43,696 nucleotides of DNA from Akkermansia muciniphila (lineage in GTDB: Bacteria; Verrucomicrobiota; Verrucomicrobiia; Verrucomicrobiales; Akkermansiaceae), in the NCBI RefSeq assembly GCF_018709685.1, contig NZ_JABDHQ010000019.1:1-43696 (forward strand), written 5' to 3'. Both the position numbers and the translations under genes were made by a program. This document shows, in pieces, positions 7,669 to 15,245 of the stretch; position 1 is the first letter of the stretch, and every line of letters starts with the position of its first letter. The notes under the pieces were generated by a model. It did not search any database. It worked only from the letters and a program-made list of their open reading frames with translations, and was not told the DNA's origin.

Positions 7669-8556
7669 ATGCAAGCCCATCTGGAACGCTTCATCCGTTT
7701 TCTGGCCGCAGAGAAGGGCTTGAGCGCCGCCTACCAGCTTTCCGTGAGGCAGACGCTGGAGGAATTCGCCCGGTTCCTGGGAACGGAGGACGCCGATCTT
7801 TCCCAGGTGGACATCGGCAGGCTTACGGAGTTCCTGCGGCATTTGCAGGCCCGCGGCATGGCCCGCAGTTCCATGCGGGTGGAAATGGTGCATTTGCGCA
7901 TTTTCTTCCGCTGGCTGGCCGGGATGGGGATGCTGGAAAAAGACCCTTCCGCTTTTCTGGAAATGCCCCGGCAGGGGCTGTCCCTTCCCCATGTGCTGGA
8001 TCAGCAGACCGTTTCAAAATTGCTTGAAAACATTGACGTTCAAGATATTCCTCTTGGATGCAGAGACAGGGCGCTGCTGGAGATGATTTATGCCTGCGGC
8101 ATGCGGGTGAGTGAAGTAATTAGCTGTAAATTAGAGAGTTTTGACGCTGATGACGCGTTCGTCAGAGTCCAGGGGAAGGGGGACAAGACGCGGCTGGTTC
8201 CCGTAGGAAGATCGGCTCTGGAGGCGTTGAAGGCGTATCTGGAGAAAGGAAGGCCCAAACTGGTCAAGCCGGGAACGAAGAGCCATATTTTCCTGACGGT
8301 GCGCGGGAGGCCGCTGACCAGGGAACGGGTGCGCCAGATTCTTCAGGAGCGCGCCAGGGCCGCGGGAATAGACCAGCACGTTTTCCCGCATATTCTGCGG
8401 CATTCCTTTGCCACGCATCTGCTGGAGAATGGCGCGGACCTGCGCATCATTCAGGAGATGCTGGGCCACGCGGATATTTCCACCACGCAGATCTACACGC
8501 ATCTGGAACAGCAGCGGCTGAACGCCATTCATCACCGTTTTCATCCCAGGGGGTGA
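7669..8556 (+). CDS. xerD: Tyrosine recombinase XerC/XerD family
   Basis: 295 aa, the usual length for Xer proteins. It has an N-terminal SAM-like core-binding domain (1-~85) and a C-terminal catalytic domain with the complete active site: R146 (ACGMRVSE), K170 (GKGDKTRLVP), H241 and R244 (HILRHSFATHLL), H267 (LGHADIS) and Y276 (TQIYTHL). These proteins resolve chromosome dimers at dif, usually as a XerC/XerD pair under FtsK control. It is the second gene of a unit with the adenine methylase. A dif-like sequence lies only 102 nt downstream, an arrangement better known from single-recombinase systems such as XerH/difH and XerS. Whether this is XerC, XerD or a lone Xer cannot be settled without the rest of the genome. 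Confidence 0.88.
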   Translation: MQAHLERFIRFLAAEKGLSAAYQLSVRQTLEEFARFLGTEDADLSQVDIGRLTEFLRHLQARGMARSSMRVEMVHLRIFFRWLAGMGMLEKDPSAFLEMPRQGLSLPHVLDQQTVSKLLENIDVQDIPLGCRDRALLEMIYACGMRVSEVISCKLESFDADDAFVRVQGKGDKTRLVPVGRSALEALKAYLEKGRPKLVKPGTKSHIFLTVRGRPLTRERVRQILQERARAAGIDQHVFPHILRHSFATHLLENGADLRIIQEMLGHADISTTQIYTHLEQQRLNAIHHRFHPRG

Positions 8557-8632
8557 AGGTGCGGTGCAGGATTCCTGCATGAGGCATGGCCGGGGGGATG
8601 ATTGGGAAGTATCCTGTTTAAAGACAGTATTC

Positions 8633-8716
8633 AACGGGCTTTGTTCACTAGCTCTATATTTTGCATTACATATATTATGCGAAGTATTAACAGGGGTATT
8701 CTCCAGCCCGTTTTTC
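8633..8716 (+). terminator. Inverted repeat with T-tract bracketing the dif-like site
   Basis: AACGGGCT (8633-8640) and AGCCCGTT (8705-8712) are perfect 8-bp complements. The right arm runs into TTTTTC, as in a terminator. The 64 nt between the arms contain the dif-like site, whose centre is within 1 bp of the centre of the repeat. It may end the xerD transcript, or it may be an architectural element of the recombination site. Confidence 0.4.
8658..8685 (-). other. dif: dif-like Xer recombination site
   Basis: Read on the minus strand, the 28-bp site has an 11-bp XerC-type arm ACTTCGCATAA, a 6-bp centre TATATG and an 11-bp XerD-type arm TAATGCAAAAT. The inner arms form a dyad (GCAT...ATGC). 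By hand alignment against remembered reference sites, 21 of 28 positions match Bacillus subtilis dif and 20 of 28 match Escherichia coli dif. It lies 102 nt after a xer gene in an otherwise gene-free AT-rich tract. It is either the chromosomal dimer-resolution site, marking the replication terminus, or a dif-like site carried by an element. Confidence 0.7.
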
Positions 8717-9039
8717 TTTTCTACAGGGTTTCCCGGACTGCCCCGTTCATCAGAACCGACAAGAGGGAGCGCCGCCAGCCTTTTGCAGCCATTCGAATCA
8801 ATATAACTCGACCGAAAGGCAGGTTCTCTTTCCAATTGCCTCCTTGGCTCCCATCCAGTCAATTTCTAGAACCCGCGCGCTCCCTGGATGCCTTTCTTCT
8901 TCCCGTTTCCAAGCAGCCAGCCGGGCGCTTCCATTCAAACCGTGGGGCTCCTATCTTGGCTATCTTGGTAGAACTCTCCCGATCTTCTCTGGGGAAGATA
9001 ACTACCGGCATTTAGATGTCCCTTCCCTGCGCTTCTCTC

Positions 9040-9068
9040 TTGCCAGATCATCTTTCATCCGTCATAAT
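9040..9068 (+). promoter_or_regulatory. Promoter of the secreted protein gene at 9078
   Basis: TTGCCA (9040-9045), 17 nt, CATAAT (9063-9068). The -10 ends only 9 nt before the ATG, predicting a leader of roughly 0-4 nt. Confidence 0.55.
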
Positions 9069-9077
9069 GAAAAAAGC

Positions 9078-10373
9078 ATGAATACTTTCGTCTCTCTTTG
9101 CCTTATCGGAGGCCTCAGCCTGGGGTCCCTCTGCTATGCCCAGCACATGGATAATGATGCCAAGAAGAAGGTGATCAAGGATTTGGAGAATCTCCTCGCC
9201 CTGAACAGGTCTGCGGAAACCAAGGTGATCAATGCCGCCATCAGCAAGCTTAATTCCGCCGGCAGAGACCCCAGCGCCGCGTACGACCTGCTGATCCAGT
9301 CCAAGAAGTTCCTCATGGAGGCGGAAAAGGAGAAGGATAAGAGCCAGGGAAAGAGCGCGAAGATCGCCTCCAATTCCCTGAAGGACTGGATGGACCGCGA
9401 GGCCAAGAAGTACCAGGACAAGAATGCCCGCAAAGGGTTGATGCTCCAATATCAATGGGGCGTGCTGGTACTCAGGGCCCGGCTTAAGGAGAACCTGATG
9501 AATGCCACGTCAAGCGCCACCAACGGAGCGGAGGAGGAGTCCCTGGACGTGACGGAGTTCCAGAAGCCCGCCATGGATTTGCTGAACGCCTACCTTTCCG
9601 CCTGCGCGGACCCGGATTTCATTGATCCCTCCGCCACGGCTTCCTCCAAAAACAACGGAGGAGGAGCCGGCAAATCCGGCGCCCGCATTGCGGAACAGTC
9701 CGTCCTGAATACGGAGGTGGGAGAAGCCCTGGGCATCAGCAGCATGTCCTCCAAGGCCTTCCCTGATTCCATGAAGAACCGTGACGAGATTTTTGACAAG
9801 CTGTTCTTTACGGGCTACCGCAAGACGCGCAACCTTCCCGCCCTCAGGCAGGCATGGAGCAAGAGAATTTCCATGGAAGTGGCCCTGGGCAAGGTCAGCC
9901 ATGCCATTTCCACCGGCAAGAAGTCCGGCATGCAGGGCCGCATCGCCAATGCGTCTGAAGACGAGTTCGACGAGCAGGATTCCTCCATCCTGGACCGTTT
10001 GCGCTGGCGCTGTGAACTGGATTGCTTTGACCTGGGCGACCAGGCGAACGCCACACGGAACATGATGACGCTGATCCGGACCACGGTGGACCCCGTGCGC
10101 CGGGAACAGGGAATCCGGACGCTCCGTGACAAGCTGATCCAGAGCATGAAGAGCATGGTCACAGCCTCAGAGGATGGGAGCATGGCGGACAGTTCCTCTT
10201 CATCTTCATCCGCCGCGCCGCGCCCCGCAGTGCGGCCGCCCAGAAGGAAAACCCCTCCCACCACGATTACGACCAGCCGTGAAATGGATGATCCCGGCGC
10301 CATCGGTACGGATGTGCCTAAGCCGCCCAAGCCGGACCCCACCCGGAGCGACGATTTTTTTGAAGACGCGTAA
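9078..10373 (+). CDS. Secreted protein of unknown function
   Basis: 431 aa from the ATG at 9078, chosen because it begins a clear signal peptide (MNTFVSLCLIGGLSLGSLCYAQ) just after a good promoter. The mature part is mostly helical and charged (KKVIKDLENLL, LNSAGRDPSAAYDLLIQSKKFLMEAEKEKDK), resembling TPR-like or coiled helices but without a repeat that can be named. Residues ~355-431 are low complexity: a serine run, then proline/arginine-rich sequence and an acidic end (DDFFEDA). No family was recognised. The same layout of signal peptide, helical body and disordered Pro-rich tail recurs in other secreted proteins of this window, suggesting a periplasmic or envelope role, but no function is assigned. 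Confidence 0.7.
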   Translation: MNTFVSLCLIGGLSLGSLCYAQHMDNDAKKKVIKDLENLLALNRSAETKVINAAISKLNSAGRDPSAAYDLLIQSKKFLMEAEKEKDKSQGKSAKIASNSLKDWMDREAKKYQDKNARKGLMLQYQWGVLVLRARLKENLMNATSSATNGAEEESLDVTEFQKPAMDLLNAYLSACADPDFIDPSATASSKNNGGGAGKSGARIAEQSVLNTEVGEALGISSMSSKAFPDSMKNRDEIFDKLFFTGYRKTRNLPALRQAWSKRISMEVALGKVSHAISTGKKSGMQGRIANASEDEFDEQDSSILDRLRWRCELDCFDLGDQANATRNMMTLIRTTVDPVRREQGIRTLRDKLIQSMKSMVTASEDGSMADSSSSSSSAAPRPAVRPPRRKTPPTTITTSREMDDPGAIGTDVPKPPKPDPTRSDDFFEDA

Positions 10374-10438
10374 CAGGTTTTAGCCAAGTCTGTTGCCTGA
10401 ACGGCGGCTCCGGCGCCCATGGAATGCACAGAGCATCC

Positions 10439-10468
10439 TTGACGTTTGGAGCCGTCCTTTTATACAGT
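10439..10468 (+). promoter_or_regulatory. Promoter of the iron-containing alcohol dehydrogenase gene
   Basis: TTGACG (10439-10444), 18 nt, TACAGT (10463-10468), or 16 nt to TATACA (10461-10466). The -10 ends 6-8 nt before the ATG at 10475, so the predicted transcript start falls on or next to the start codon. Confidence 0.5.
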
Positions 10469-10474
10469 AGGGGC

Positions 10475-11635
10475 ATGTATCAGCCATTTCAGTTTTTCAT
10501 GCCCGCGCAGATTTTCTTTGGCGCGGGTTCTTTGGACAATCTTGGTTCCGCCCCCCTGCCCGGCGCCAAGGCCCTGATCGTCATCGGCGGCACGTCCGTC
10601 CGGCGTCTCGGTTATCTGGACCGCGTTCAGGACCTGTTGAAACGGCAGGGAGTAGACAGCGTCGTTTTTGACAAGGTCCAGCCCAACCCCGTGGTGGAGC
10701 ACGTGATGGAAGCGGCCGCCCTGGCCAAGGAGACAGGGTGTGATTTCGTCATCGGCCTGGGCGGAGGCAGCAGCATGGATTCCGCCAAGAGCATTGCCGT
10801 GATGGCCGCCAATCCGGGAACCTATTGGGATTACATCCAGGGCGGTTCCGGCAGGGGCCTGCCTATTCCCAACAAGCCCCTTCCCATTGTCTGCATCACC
10901 ACCACGGCAGGCACGGGAACGGAAGCGGACCCGTGGACCGTCATCACGAAGGAGGATACGCAGGAGAAGATCGGCTTCGGCTTCAAGGGCACCTTCCCCA
11001 CCATGTCCATCGTGGACCCGGAGCTGATGCTTTCCGTTCCGCCCAAATTGACGGCTTACCAGGGCTTTGACGCCTTTTTCCACGCCGTGGAGGGGTACAT
11101 GGCCACGATCGCCTCTCCCATGGGGGATATGTTCGCGCTCCAGGCCATTGAATACGTCTCCAAGTATCTTCCCCGCGCCGTGCATAACGGGGATGACCTG
11201 GAGGCGCGCGCCTACGTGGCGCTGGCCAATACGTATTCCGGTTTTGTGGAAACGATTTCCTGCTGCACCTCGGAGCATTCCATTGAACACGCCCTGAGCG
11301 CCTTCCATCCGTCCCTGCCCCACGGCGCTGGGCTGATCATGATTTCCTGGGCCTATCATGAAGCTTATGCTCCTTCCTGCCCGGAACGTTACGCCAGGGT
11401 AGCCGCCGCCATGGGGCAGGAAGCTTCCGTGGACGGCTTCCTGAACGGGCTGAACAAGTTGAAGGAGGCCTGCGGCGTGGACAAGCTGAAGATGTCCGAG
11501 TACGGCATCACTCCGGATTTGTTTGAGGAGTACGCCAAAACGGCCTTTTCCACCATGGGCAACCTGTTTGAGCTGGACCGCTGCAAGTTTACTCCGGCGG
11601 ATGTCGTCAGCATCCTGGAAAAGTCCTATTCCTAA
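10475..11635 (+). CDS. Iron-containing alcohol dehydrogenase
   Basis: 386 aa, typical of group III (Fe-ADH) enzymes. The dinucleotide-binding signature GLGGGSSMDSAKSIA is near residue 100 and TTTAGTGTEADPWTVI follows. Metal ligands are seen as GFDAFFHAVEGY (Asp and His) and the HSIEHALSAFHPSLPHG segment (two further His). The closest types are butanol/1,3-propanediol dehydrogenase-like and YqhD-like enzymes that reduce aldehydes with NAD(P)H in fermentation. The exact substrate is not predictable. The start at 10475 fits the promoter and the usual N-terminus (FQFFMPAQIFFGAGSL). Its stop codon overlaps the stop of the convergent DUF190 gene by 3-4 nt, leaving no room for a separate terminator. 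Confidence 0.87.
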   Translation: MYQPFQFFMPAQIFFGAGSLDNLGSAPLPGAKALIVIGGTSVRRLGYLDRVQDLLKRQGVDSVVFDKVQPNPVVEHVMEAAALAKETGCDFVIGLGGGSSMDSAKSIAVMAANPGTYWDYIQGGSGRGLPIPNKPLPIVCITTTAGTGTEADPWTVITKEDTQEKIGFGFKGTFPTMSIVDPELMLSVPPKLTAYQGFDAFFHAVEGYMATIASPMGDMFALQAIEYVSKYLPRAVHNGDDLEARAYVALANTYSGFVETISCCTSEHSIEHALSAFHPSLPHGAGLIMISWAYHEAYAPSCPERYARVAAAMGQEASVDGFLNGLNKLKEACGVDKLKMSEYGITPDLFEEYAKTAFSTMGNLFELDRCKFTPADVVSILEKSYS

Positions 11636-11985
11636 GAGCGGGAACCGCCTACGGAACGAATGCGGACAGGCTGCGTGCACGCCAGACAGCCGTGCGGCAG
11701 CCTGTCCAGCCAGCAGGAGATTTTTTCCAGGAACGTTTCAATGCGTTCGGAGGTGTCCATGATCTCAATGATGACGGGCACCTTCTCGGTAATTTCCCAG
11801 AATTTGGGGCTCATCAGGCGCGTATGCCGGCCGAACCCCATCAGTCCCTTGTAAACGGTGCAGCCGGCCATGCCGTAGCGCCGGGCGGCATACGCTACAG
11901 CTTCGTGAATGGGGGTGTGCCTGACGGCGTCAGTGCTGCTGACGTAGATGCGCAGCATGAGGGTTTCTTCCGGAGTATTCATCAA
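11632..11985 (-). CDS. DUF190 family protein
   Basis: 117 aa. The sequence fits DUF190, small PII-like fold proteins: LRIYVSSTDAVRHTPIHEAVAYAARRYGMAGCTVYKGLMGFG, then VPVIIEIMDTSERIETFL. Members are often encoded beside crcB/fluC fluoride channel genes, as here, where the channel gene ends 8 nt upstream, so the pair is an operon. A role in sensing or regulating fluoride export is plausible from this linkage but unproven. The gene converges on the alcohol dehydrogenase and the two stop codons overlap. Confidence 0.85.
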   Translation of the reverse strand: MMNTPEETLMLRIYVSSTDAVRHTPIHEAVAYAARRYGMAGCTVYKGLMGFGRHTRLMSPKFWEITEKVPVIIEIMDTSERIETFLEKISCWLDRLPHGCLACTQPVRIRSVGGSRS

Positions 11986-11993
11986 GTTGTTTC

Positions 11994-12362
11994 CTATCTG
12001 GCGGCCAAGTATCCCAGGCCAATGGCAATGAGGCCCCCGGCAAAGCTGAGGAGGGTGTAAAGAAAGAAGGCCGGGAAGTTCCCTTCCTTCAGCAGAAGGA
12101 AGGATTCATTCATCAGCGTGGAAAAGGTGGTGAAGCCGCCGCACAGCCCCACGGTAAGGAAAAGCCGCGTTTCCGTATGCAGCAGCAGGCCCCGGCTGAA
12201 CAGCCCGTAGAGGACGCCCAGGACCAGGCATCCCAGCAGGTTGACCGCCGCCGTTCCCCACGGAAAGGGACTCATGGAGCTGGTCTGGACAAAACGGGCC
12301 AGCAGAAAGCGCAGCACGCCTCCCGCAAAGCTTCCCAGCCCGACCATCATCAGCATTTTCAT
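11994..12362 (-). CDS. crcB: Fluoride channel CrcB/FluC
   Basis: 122 aa with four predicted membrane helices. Family motifs are present: GGVLRFLLAR near residue 14, WGTAAVNLLGCLVLG near 39 and GLCGGFTTFSTLMNES near 72. The TTFST segment holds the pore phenylalanine and the central sodium-site residues. CrcB proteins form dual-topology dimers that export fluoride. It is the first gene of a two-gene unit with the DUF190 protein. No fluoride riboswitch was recognised in the 380 nt upstream. The ATG at 12362 is preferred; a second Met lies two codons later. Confidence 0.92.
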   Translation of the reverse strand: MKMLMMVGLGSFAGGVLRFLLARFVQTSSMSPFPWGTAAVNLLGCLVLGVLYGLFSRGLLLHTETRLFLTVGLCGGFTTFSTLMNESFLLLKEGNFPAFFLYTLLSFAGGLIAIGLGYLAAR

Positions 12363-12742
12363 GATAGCGGCTTTTCTCCGGTTGAATGGGAATAAGGCTC
12401 CGGGCGCGGTTCCAAAGTGGCCGTGACCGGATAGTTCAGAAAAAGGCGGCCGAAGACTGGAGGAAACGGCCCGTTTCCTTGAACGGAATGGCGGCGTCCG
12501 GCGTTTCCGGGAATGGGTTTAAAGGCGTTCATGTTCGTATGGGGATATCCTTTACCGGGTACAAGGCTTCTGCATCCGGTGTGATACAGAAGCCATCAGC
12601 CTGCCGTGCAGGCGGTTTAGGGAGCGTTCCCAGGGAAGAGCCTCATTTCCTTTAAGCGTGTGCAGGTAAAATAACCCGTTTTTTCCATATCTCCAGCCTT
12701 TTATTCTTGATCGCGGGTTTAAATCCGTATTCCCTTTCTTCC
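12363..12742. other. 380-bp divergent gap between crcB and the PfkB kinase
   Basis: No gene was found. It holds a perfect interrupted palindrome AGGAAACGG-C-CCGTTTCCT (12461-12479) and a looser hairpin GGCTTCTG/CAGAAGCC (12565-12594). Both could be operators or transcript structures. No known riboswitch was recognised. Confidence 0.5.
12461..12479. repeat. Perfect 9-bp palindrome with 1-nt centre
   Basis: AGGAAACGG, one C, then CCGTTTCCT. No T-run follows on either strand, so it is more like an operator or an architectural site than a terminator. Confidence 0.4.
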
Positions 12743-13702
12743 ATGTCCCAGCCCCTGCTTGTTACCGGAACCATCGGAATTGATACCATCCTCACTCCCC
12801 GCGGACGTGCGGAGGGCGTGCTGGGCGGTTCCGTTTCCTTTGCGGCCGTGGCGGCCCTGATGTTCGCGGACCGGGTGGACGCCGTCAGCATCATCGGGGA
12901 GGATTTTCCCACCCATTATGAAGAGTCCCTGGCGGCCAAGGGACTGCGCATGGACGGCGTGGAGAGGAAGAAGGGGCCGTCCTTTTCCTGGACCGGGGAA
13001 TATTTTGACAATATGAACAAGCGCAGGACCGTCTGCGCCAATGATTCCGTCATGCTGGAATGGAACGTTCACGTGCCGGAACCTCTCCAGAGCCACCCGG
13101 TGCTGGCGTGCTGCTGCATGGTTCCGGCCCAGCAGCTCAAGTGCATGGAACAGTGCCCGGACGCCTCCCTGGTGCTTTCCGATTCCATGGACAAGTGGCT
13201 GCGCCGCCAGCCGGAGCTGCTGGACGCCGTGATCAGCCGTTCCCACATCACCATGATGAATGAGGATGAAGCCAAGGAGTACGCCCATGCGTCCACCGTG
13301 CTGGAGGCCGGGGAGTTCCTTCTTTCCAAGGGGGCCGTTTATGCGGTGGTGAAGCAGGGGGAATACGGCGCCACACTCCTCGGACGCGGGCCGGAGGGAG
13401 GGACGGACATTTTCCGTTGCCCGGCCTACCCGCTGAAAACCCTGGTGGACCCCACCGGGGCGGGAGATACGTTCCTGGGCGCCCTGGCCGGTTATCTTGC
13501 CACCCTGCCGCCGGGCCTTCCTTCCTTTGAGGAGATGAAGAGAGGCATTATTTACGGCACCGTAGCCGCCTCCTTCACCTGCGAGTCCTTTTCCGCGGAC
13601 GCCCTTCTTTCCATGACGGCGGAGACTTTCTGCAAGCGCCTGGAAGAGTATGTGGCCATGTGCCGCATTCCCACAGGCTGCGTTTCCATACGGGAGAATT
13701 GA
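12743..13702 (+). CDS. PfkB family carbohydrate kinase
   Basis: 319 aa. It is a ribokinase-like fold: an N-terminal substrate lid (GTIGIDTILTPRGR, GGSVSFAAVAALMF) and the C-terminal PfkB signature DPTGAGDTFLGALAGYL near residue 247, with Asp of GAGD as the catalytic base. The TWGxN-type middle region is replaced by cysteine-rich LACCCMVPAQQLKCMEQC, which is unusual. The substrate (a sugar, nucleoside or similar) cannot be told. The start at 12743 was chosen because it puts the conserved first beta strand (LLVTGTIGIDTI) at the usual place; an in-frame ATG at 12707 would add 12 residues. It ends at a hairpin shared with the convergent lpxC-fabZ gene. Confidence 0.83.
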   Translation: MSQPLLVTGTIGIDTILTPRGRAEGVLGGSVSFAAVAALMFADRVDAVSIIGEDFPTHYEESLAAKGLRMDGVERKKGPSFSWTGEYFDNMNKRRTVCANDSVMLEWNVHVPEPLQSHPVLACCCMVPAQQLKCMEQCPDASLVLSDSMDKWLRRQPELLDAVISRSHITMMNEDEAKEYAHASTVLEAGEFLLSKGAVYAVVKQGEYGATLLGRGPEGGTDIFRCPAYPLKTLVDPTGAGDTFLGALAGYLATLPPGLPSFEEMKRGIIYGTVAASFTCESFSADALLSMTAETFCKRLEEYVAMCRIPTGCVSIREN

Positions 13703-13708
13703 TTAAGG

Positions 13709-13743
13709 AAAAACCCCGGCGCGGGCATGCACGCCGGGGTTTT
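13709..13743. terminator. Bidirectional terminator
   Basis: AAACCCCGGCG (13711-13721), a 10-nt loop, CGCCGGGGTTT (13732-13742) and a further T. The A-run on the left and T-run on the right let it serve both the PfkB gene and the convergent lpxC-fabZ gene. Confidence 0.85.
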
Positions 13744-13770
13744 GTAAAGACGGGGCTGCGTTCAGGCAGG

Positions 13771-15087
13771 TCAGATGTCCTGAAGACCGAATTTGAGCTC
13801 TGCTTCCGATACCACCTGGCCGTTCACCAGGCAGCGGCCGAGGGCCTGGCCGATGTTGCCGCGCATCTTGGTCATCTCCGCTTCAATGATGAGCGTATCA
13901 CCGGGGACCACGGGACGGCGGAATTTGATCTTGTCCGCGCTCATGAAGTAGCCGAGCTTGGTGGCGTTGCCGGGCTGGCGCAGCATGACGATGGAGGCCA
14001 CCTGGGCCATGGCTTCCAGTTGCAGGACGCCCGGCATGACCGGATGCCCCGGGAAATGGCCCTGGAAGAAGAGTTCATTCATCGTCAGGTTCTTCAGGCC
14101 GCGGCACTTGGTTTCCCCTTCAAAGCCAATGATGCGGTCCACCATCAGGAAGGGATAGCGGTGCGGCAGGAGGTTCATCACTTCATTGATGTCTAGCACG
14201 GCGTCTCCGTACGGCACGTTGACCGGGTTGGGGGCCATTTGCTGGTTGCGGCGGTGTTCCTTCTTCAGCTTGGCGGTCAGCTCCGTGTTCGGGCCGTGGC
14301 CCGGCTTGATGGCGATCACGTGGCCCAGGATGGGCTTTCCGCACAGGCTGAGGTCACCGATGAGATCCATGGCCTTGTGGCGGGCGAATTCATTGATGAA
14401 GCGCATGGGCTCCTTGCTCATGAGTTCCTCTCCGCGGATGACCACGGCGTTTTCCAGGCTGCCGCCCTTGATGAGGCCTTTTTCCAGCAGGGGCTTGATG
14501 TCCTCGTAAAAGGTGAAGGTACGGGCCGGGGCCAGTTCCTTTTCATACGTTTCAGGCGTGATGACCGCGTCAAAGTACTGGGTGATGCGGTTTTCCGGGC
14601 CCACGCAGGTGACGGAGACGCGGAATTGCTTGGAGGGGAGAATGGTCAGGATGGAACCGCCCTTGGTTTCAATGGTGACGGCTTCCCGCACTTCCAGATA
14701 GCGCCGCGGCACATCCAGTTCCACGATGCCGGCGCTCTTGATCAGCTCCACGTAGGGGGCGGAGGAACCGTCCCCGATGGGCGGTTCATTGGCGTCCATT
14801 TCAATGACGGCGTTGTCAATCCCCATGCCCGTGAGGGCGGAAAGGATGTGTTCCACGGTGTGTACCTTGACGGAGCCTTCCGCCAGGCTGGTGGCGCGCT
14901 CCACGGTCTGCACCTTTTCCACGTCCGCGTTGATGAAGGGCTGGTCCGGAATGTCCACCCGGCGGAATTTAATGCCGAAGTCGGCAGGGGCCGGCTTCAG
15001 CGTCAGGGTCACGGGCTGTCCCGTATGCAAAGAGGTACCGGCCAGGGAGGCCGGAGAGCCGACAGTTCTTTGGTTTCCACATGCCAT
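13771..15087 (-). CDS. lpxC/fabZ: Bifunctional LpxC-FabZ: UDP-3-O-acyl-GlcNAc deacetylase / 3-hydroxyacyl-ACP dehydratase
   Basis: 438 aa, a fusion of two enzymes. Residues ~1-285 are LpxC, the zinc deacetylase committing UDP-acyl-GlcNAc to lipid A. Zinc and catalytic residues are visible: E79 and H80 (KVHTVEH), H237 and D241 (FARHKAMDLIGD) and H256. Residues ~295-438 are FabZ: LLPHRYPFLMVDRI, then GHFPGHPVMPG with H344 and the catalytic E358 in LQLEAMAQ. The natural fusion is known from Bacteroidota and Verrucomicrobiota and couples lipid A and fatty acid synthesis, two pathways that compete for 3-hydroxyacyl-ACP. Both active sites appear intact. The promoter lies immediately upstream, with very little leader. 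Confidence 0.95.
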   Translation of the reverse strand: MACGNQRTVGSPASLAGTSLHTGQPVTLTLKPAPADFGIKFRRVDIPDQPFINADVEKVQTVERATSLAEGSVKVHTVEHILSALTGMGIDNAVIEMDANEPPIGDGSSAPYVELIKSAGIVELDVPRRYLEVREAVTIETKGGSILTILPSKQFRVSVTCVGPENRITQYFDAVITPETYEKELAPARTFTFYEDIKPLLEKGLIKGGSLENAVVIRGEELMSKEPMRFINEFARHKAMDLIGDLSLCGKPILGHVIAIKPGHGPNTELTAKLKKEHRRNQQMAPNPVNVPYGDAVLDINEVMNLLPHRYPFLMVDRIIGFEGETKCRGLKNLTMNELFFQGHFPGHPVMPGVLQLEAMAQVASIVMLRQPGNATKLGYFMSADKIKFRRPVVPGDTLIIEAEMTKMRGNIGQALGRCLVNGQVVSEAELKFGLQDI

Positions 15088-15096
15088 ATGCGGGGA

Positions 15097-15125
15097 ATGC
15101 TAGTTAATGAGCTCCCGTTTGGAAA
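15097..15125 (-). promoter_or_regulatory. Promoter of lpxC-fabZ
   Basis: On the minus strand: TTTCCA, 17 nt, TAGCAT. The -10 ends 9 nt before the ATG at 15087. The boxes match the consensus at four positions each. Confidence 0.4.
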
Positions 15126-15245
15126 GCACGAAATCACGGATTTTCCTGTAAATTCAGGGAATGGACGGTATTCCGGCGTGTCATCCGGTGAGGGAGCGGA
15201 GAAAGGGCGCTTGAAAAAACGCCTTTCTCCCGGTAGTGATGTTCC

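Larger units (their letters stand above)
8557..9077. other. 521-bp gap holding a dif-like site, inverted repeats and a promoter
   Basis: No convincing gene was found on either strand. The left part (about 8600-8720) is AT-rich and contains the dif-like site and a flanking inverted repeat. The right part is pyrimidine-rich. It has a tandem repeat of CTATCTTGG (8951-8959 and 8960-8968), a small hairpin ATCTTC/GAAGAT (8982-8999) and the promoter of the gene at 9078. The frame of that gene is open back to 8844, but the signal peptide at 9078 argues against an upstream start. Confidence 0.6.

Noticed and set aside
8844-9077. N-terminal extension of the secreted protein gene to 8844
   Set aside because: The extension would put a signal peptide inside the protein and place the good promoter at 9040 within the gene.
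12363-12560. Fluoride riboswitch upstream of crcB
   Set aside because: The conserved core expected of the crcB RNA motif was not found on the minus strand.
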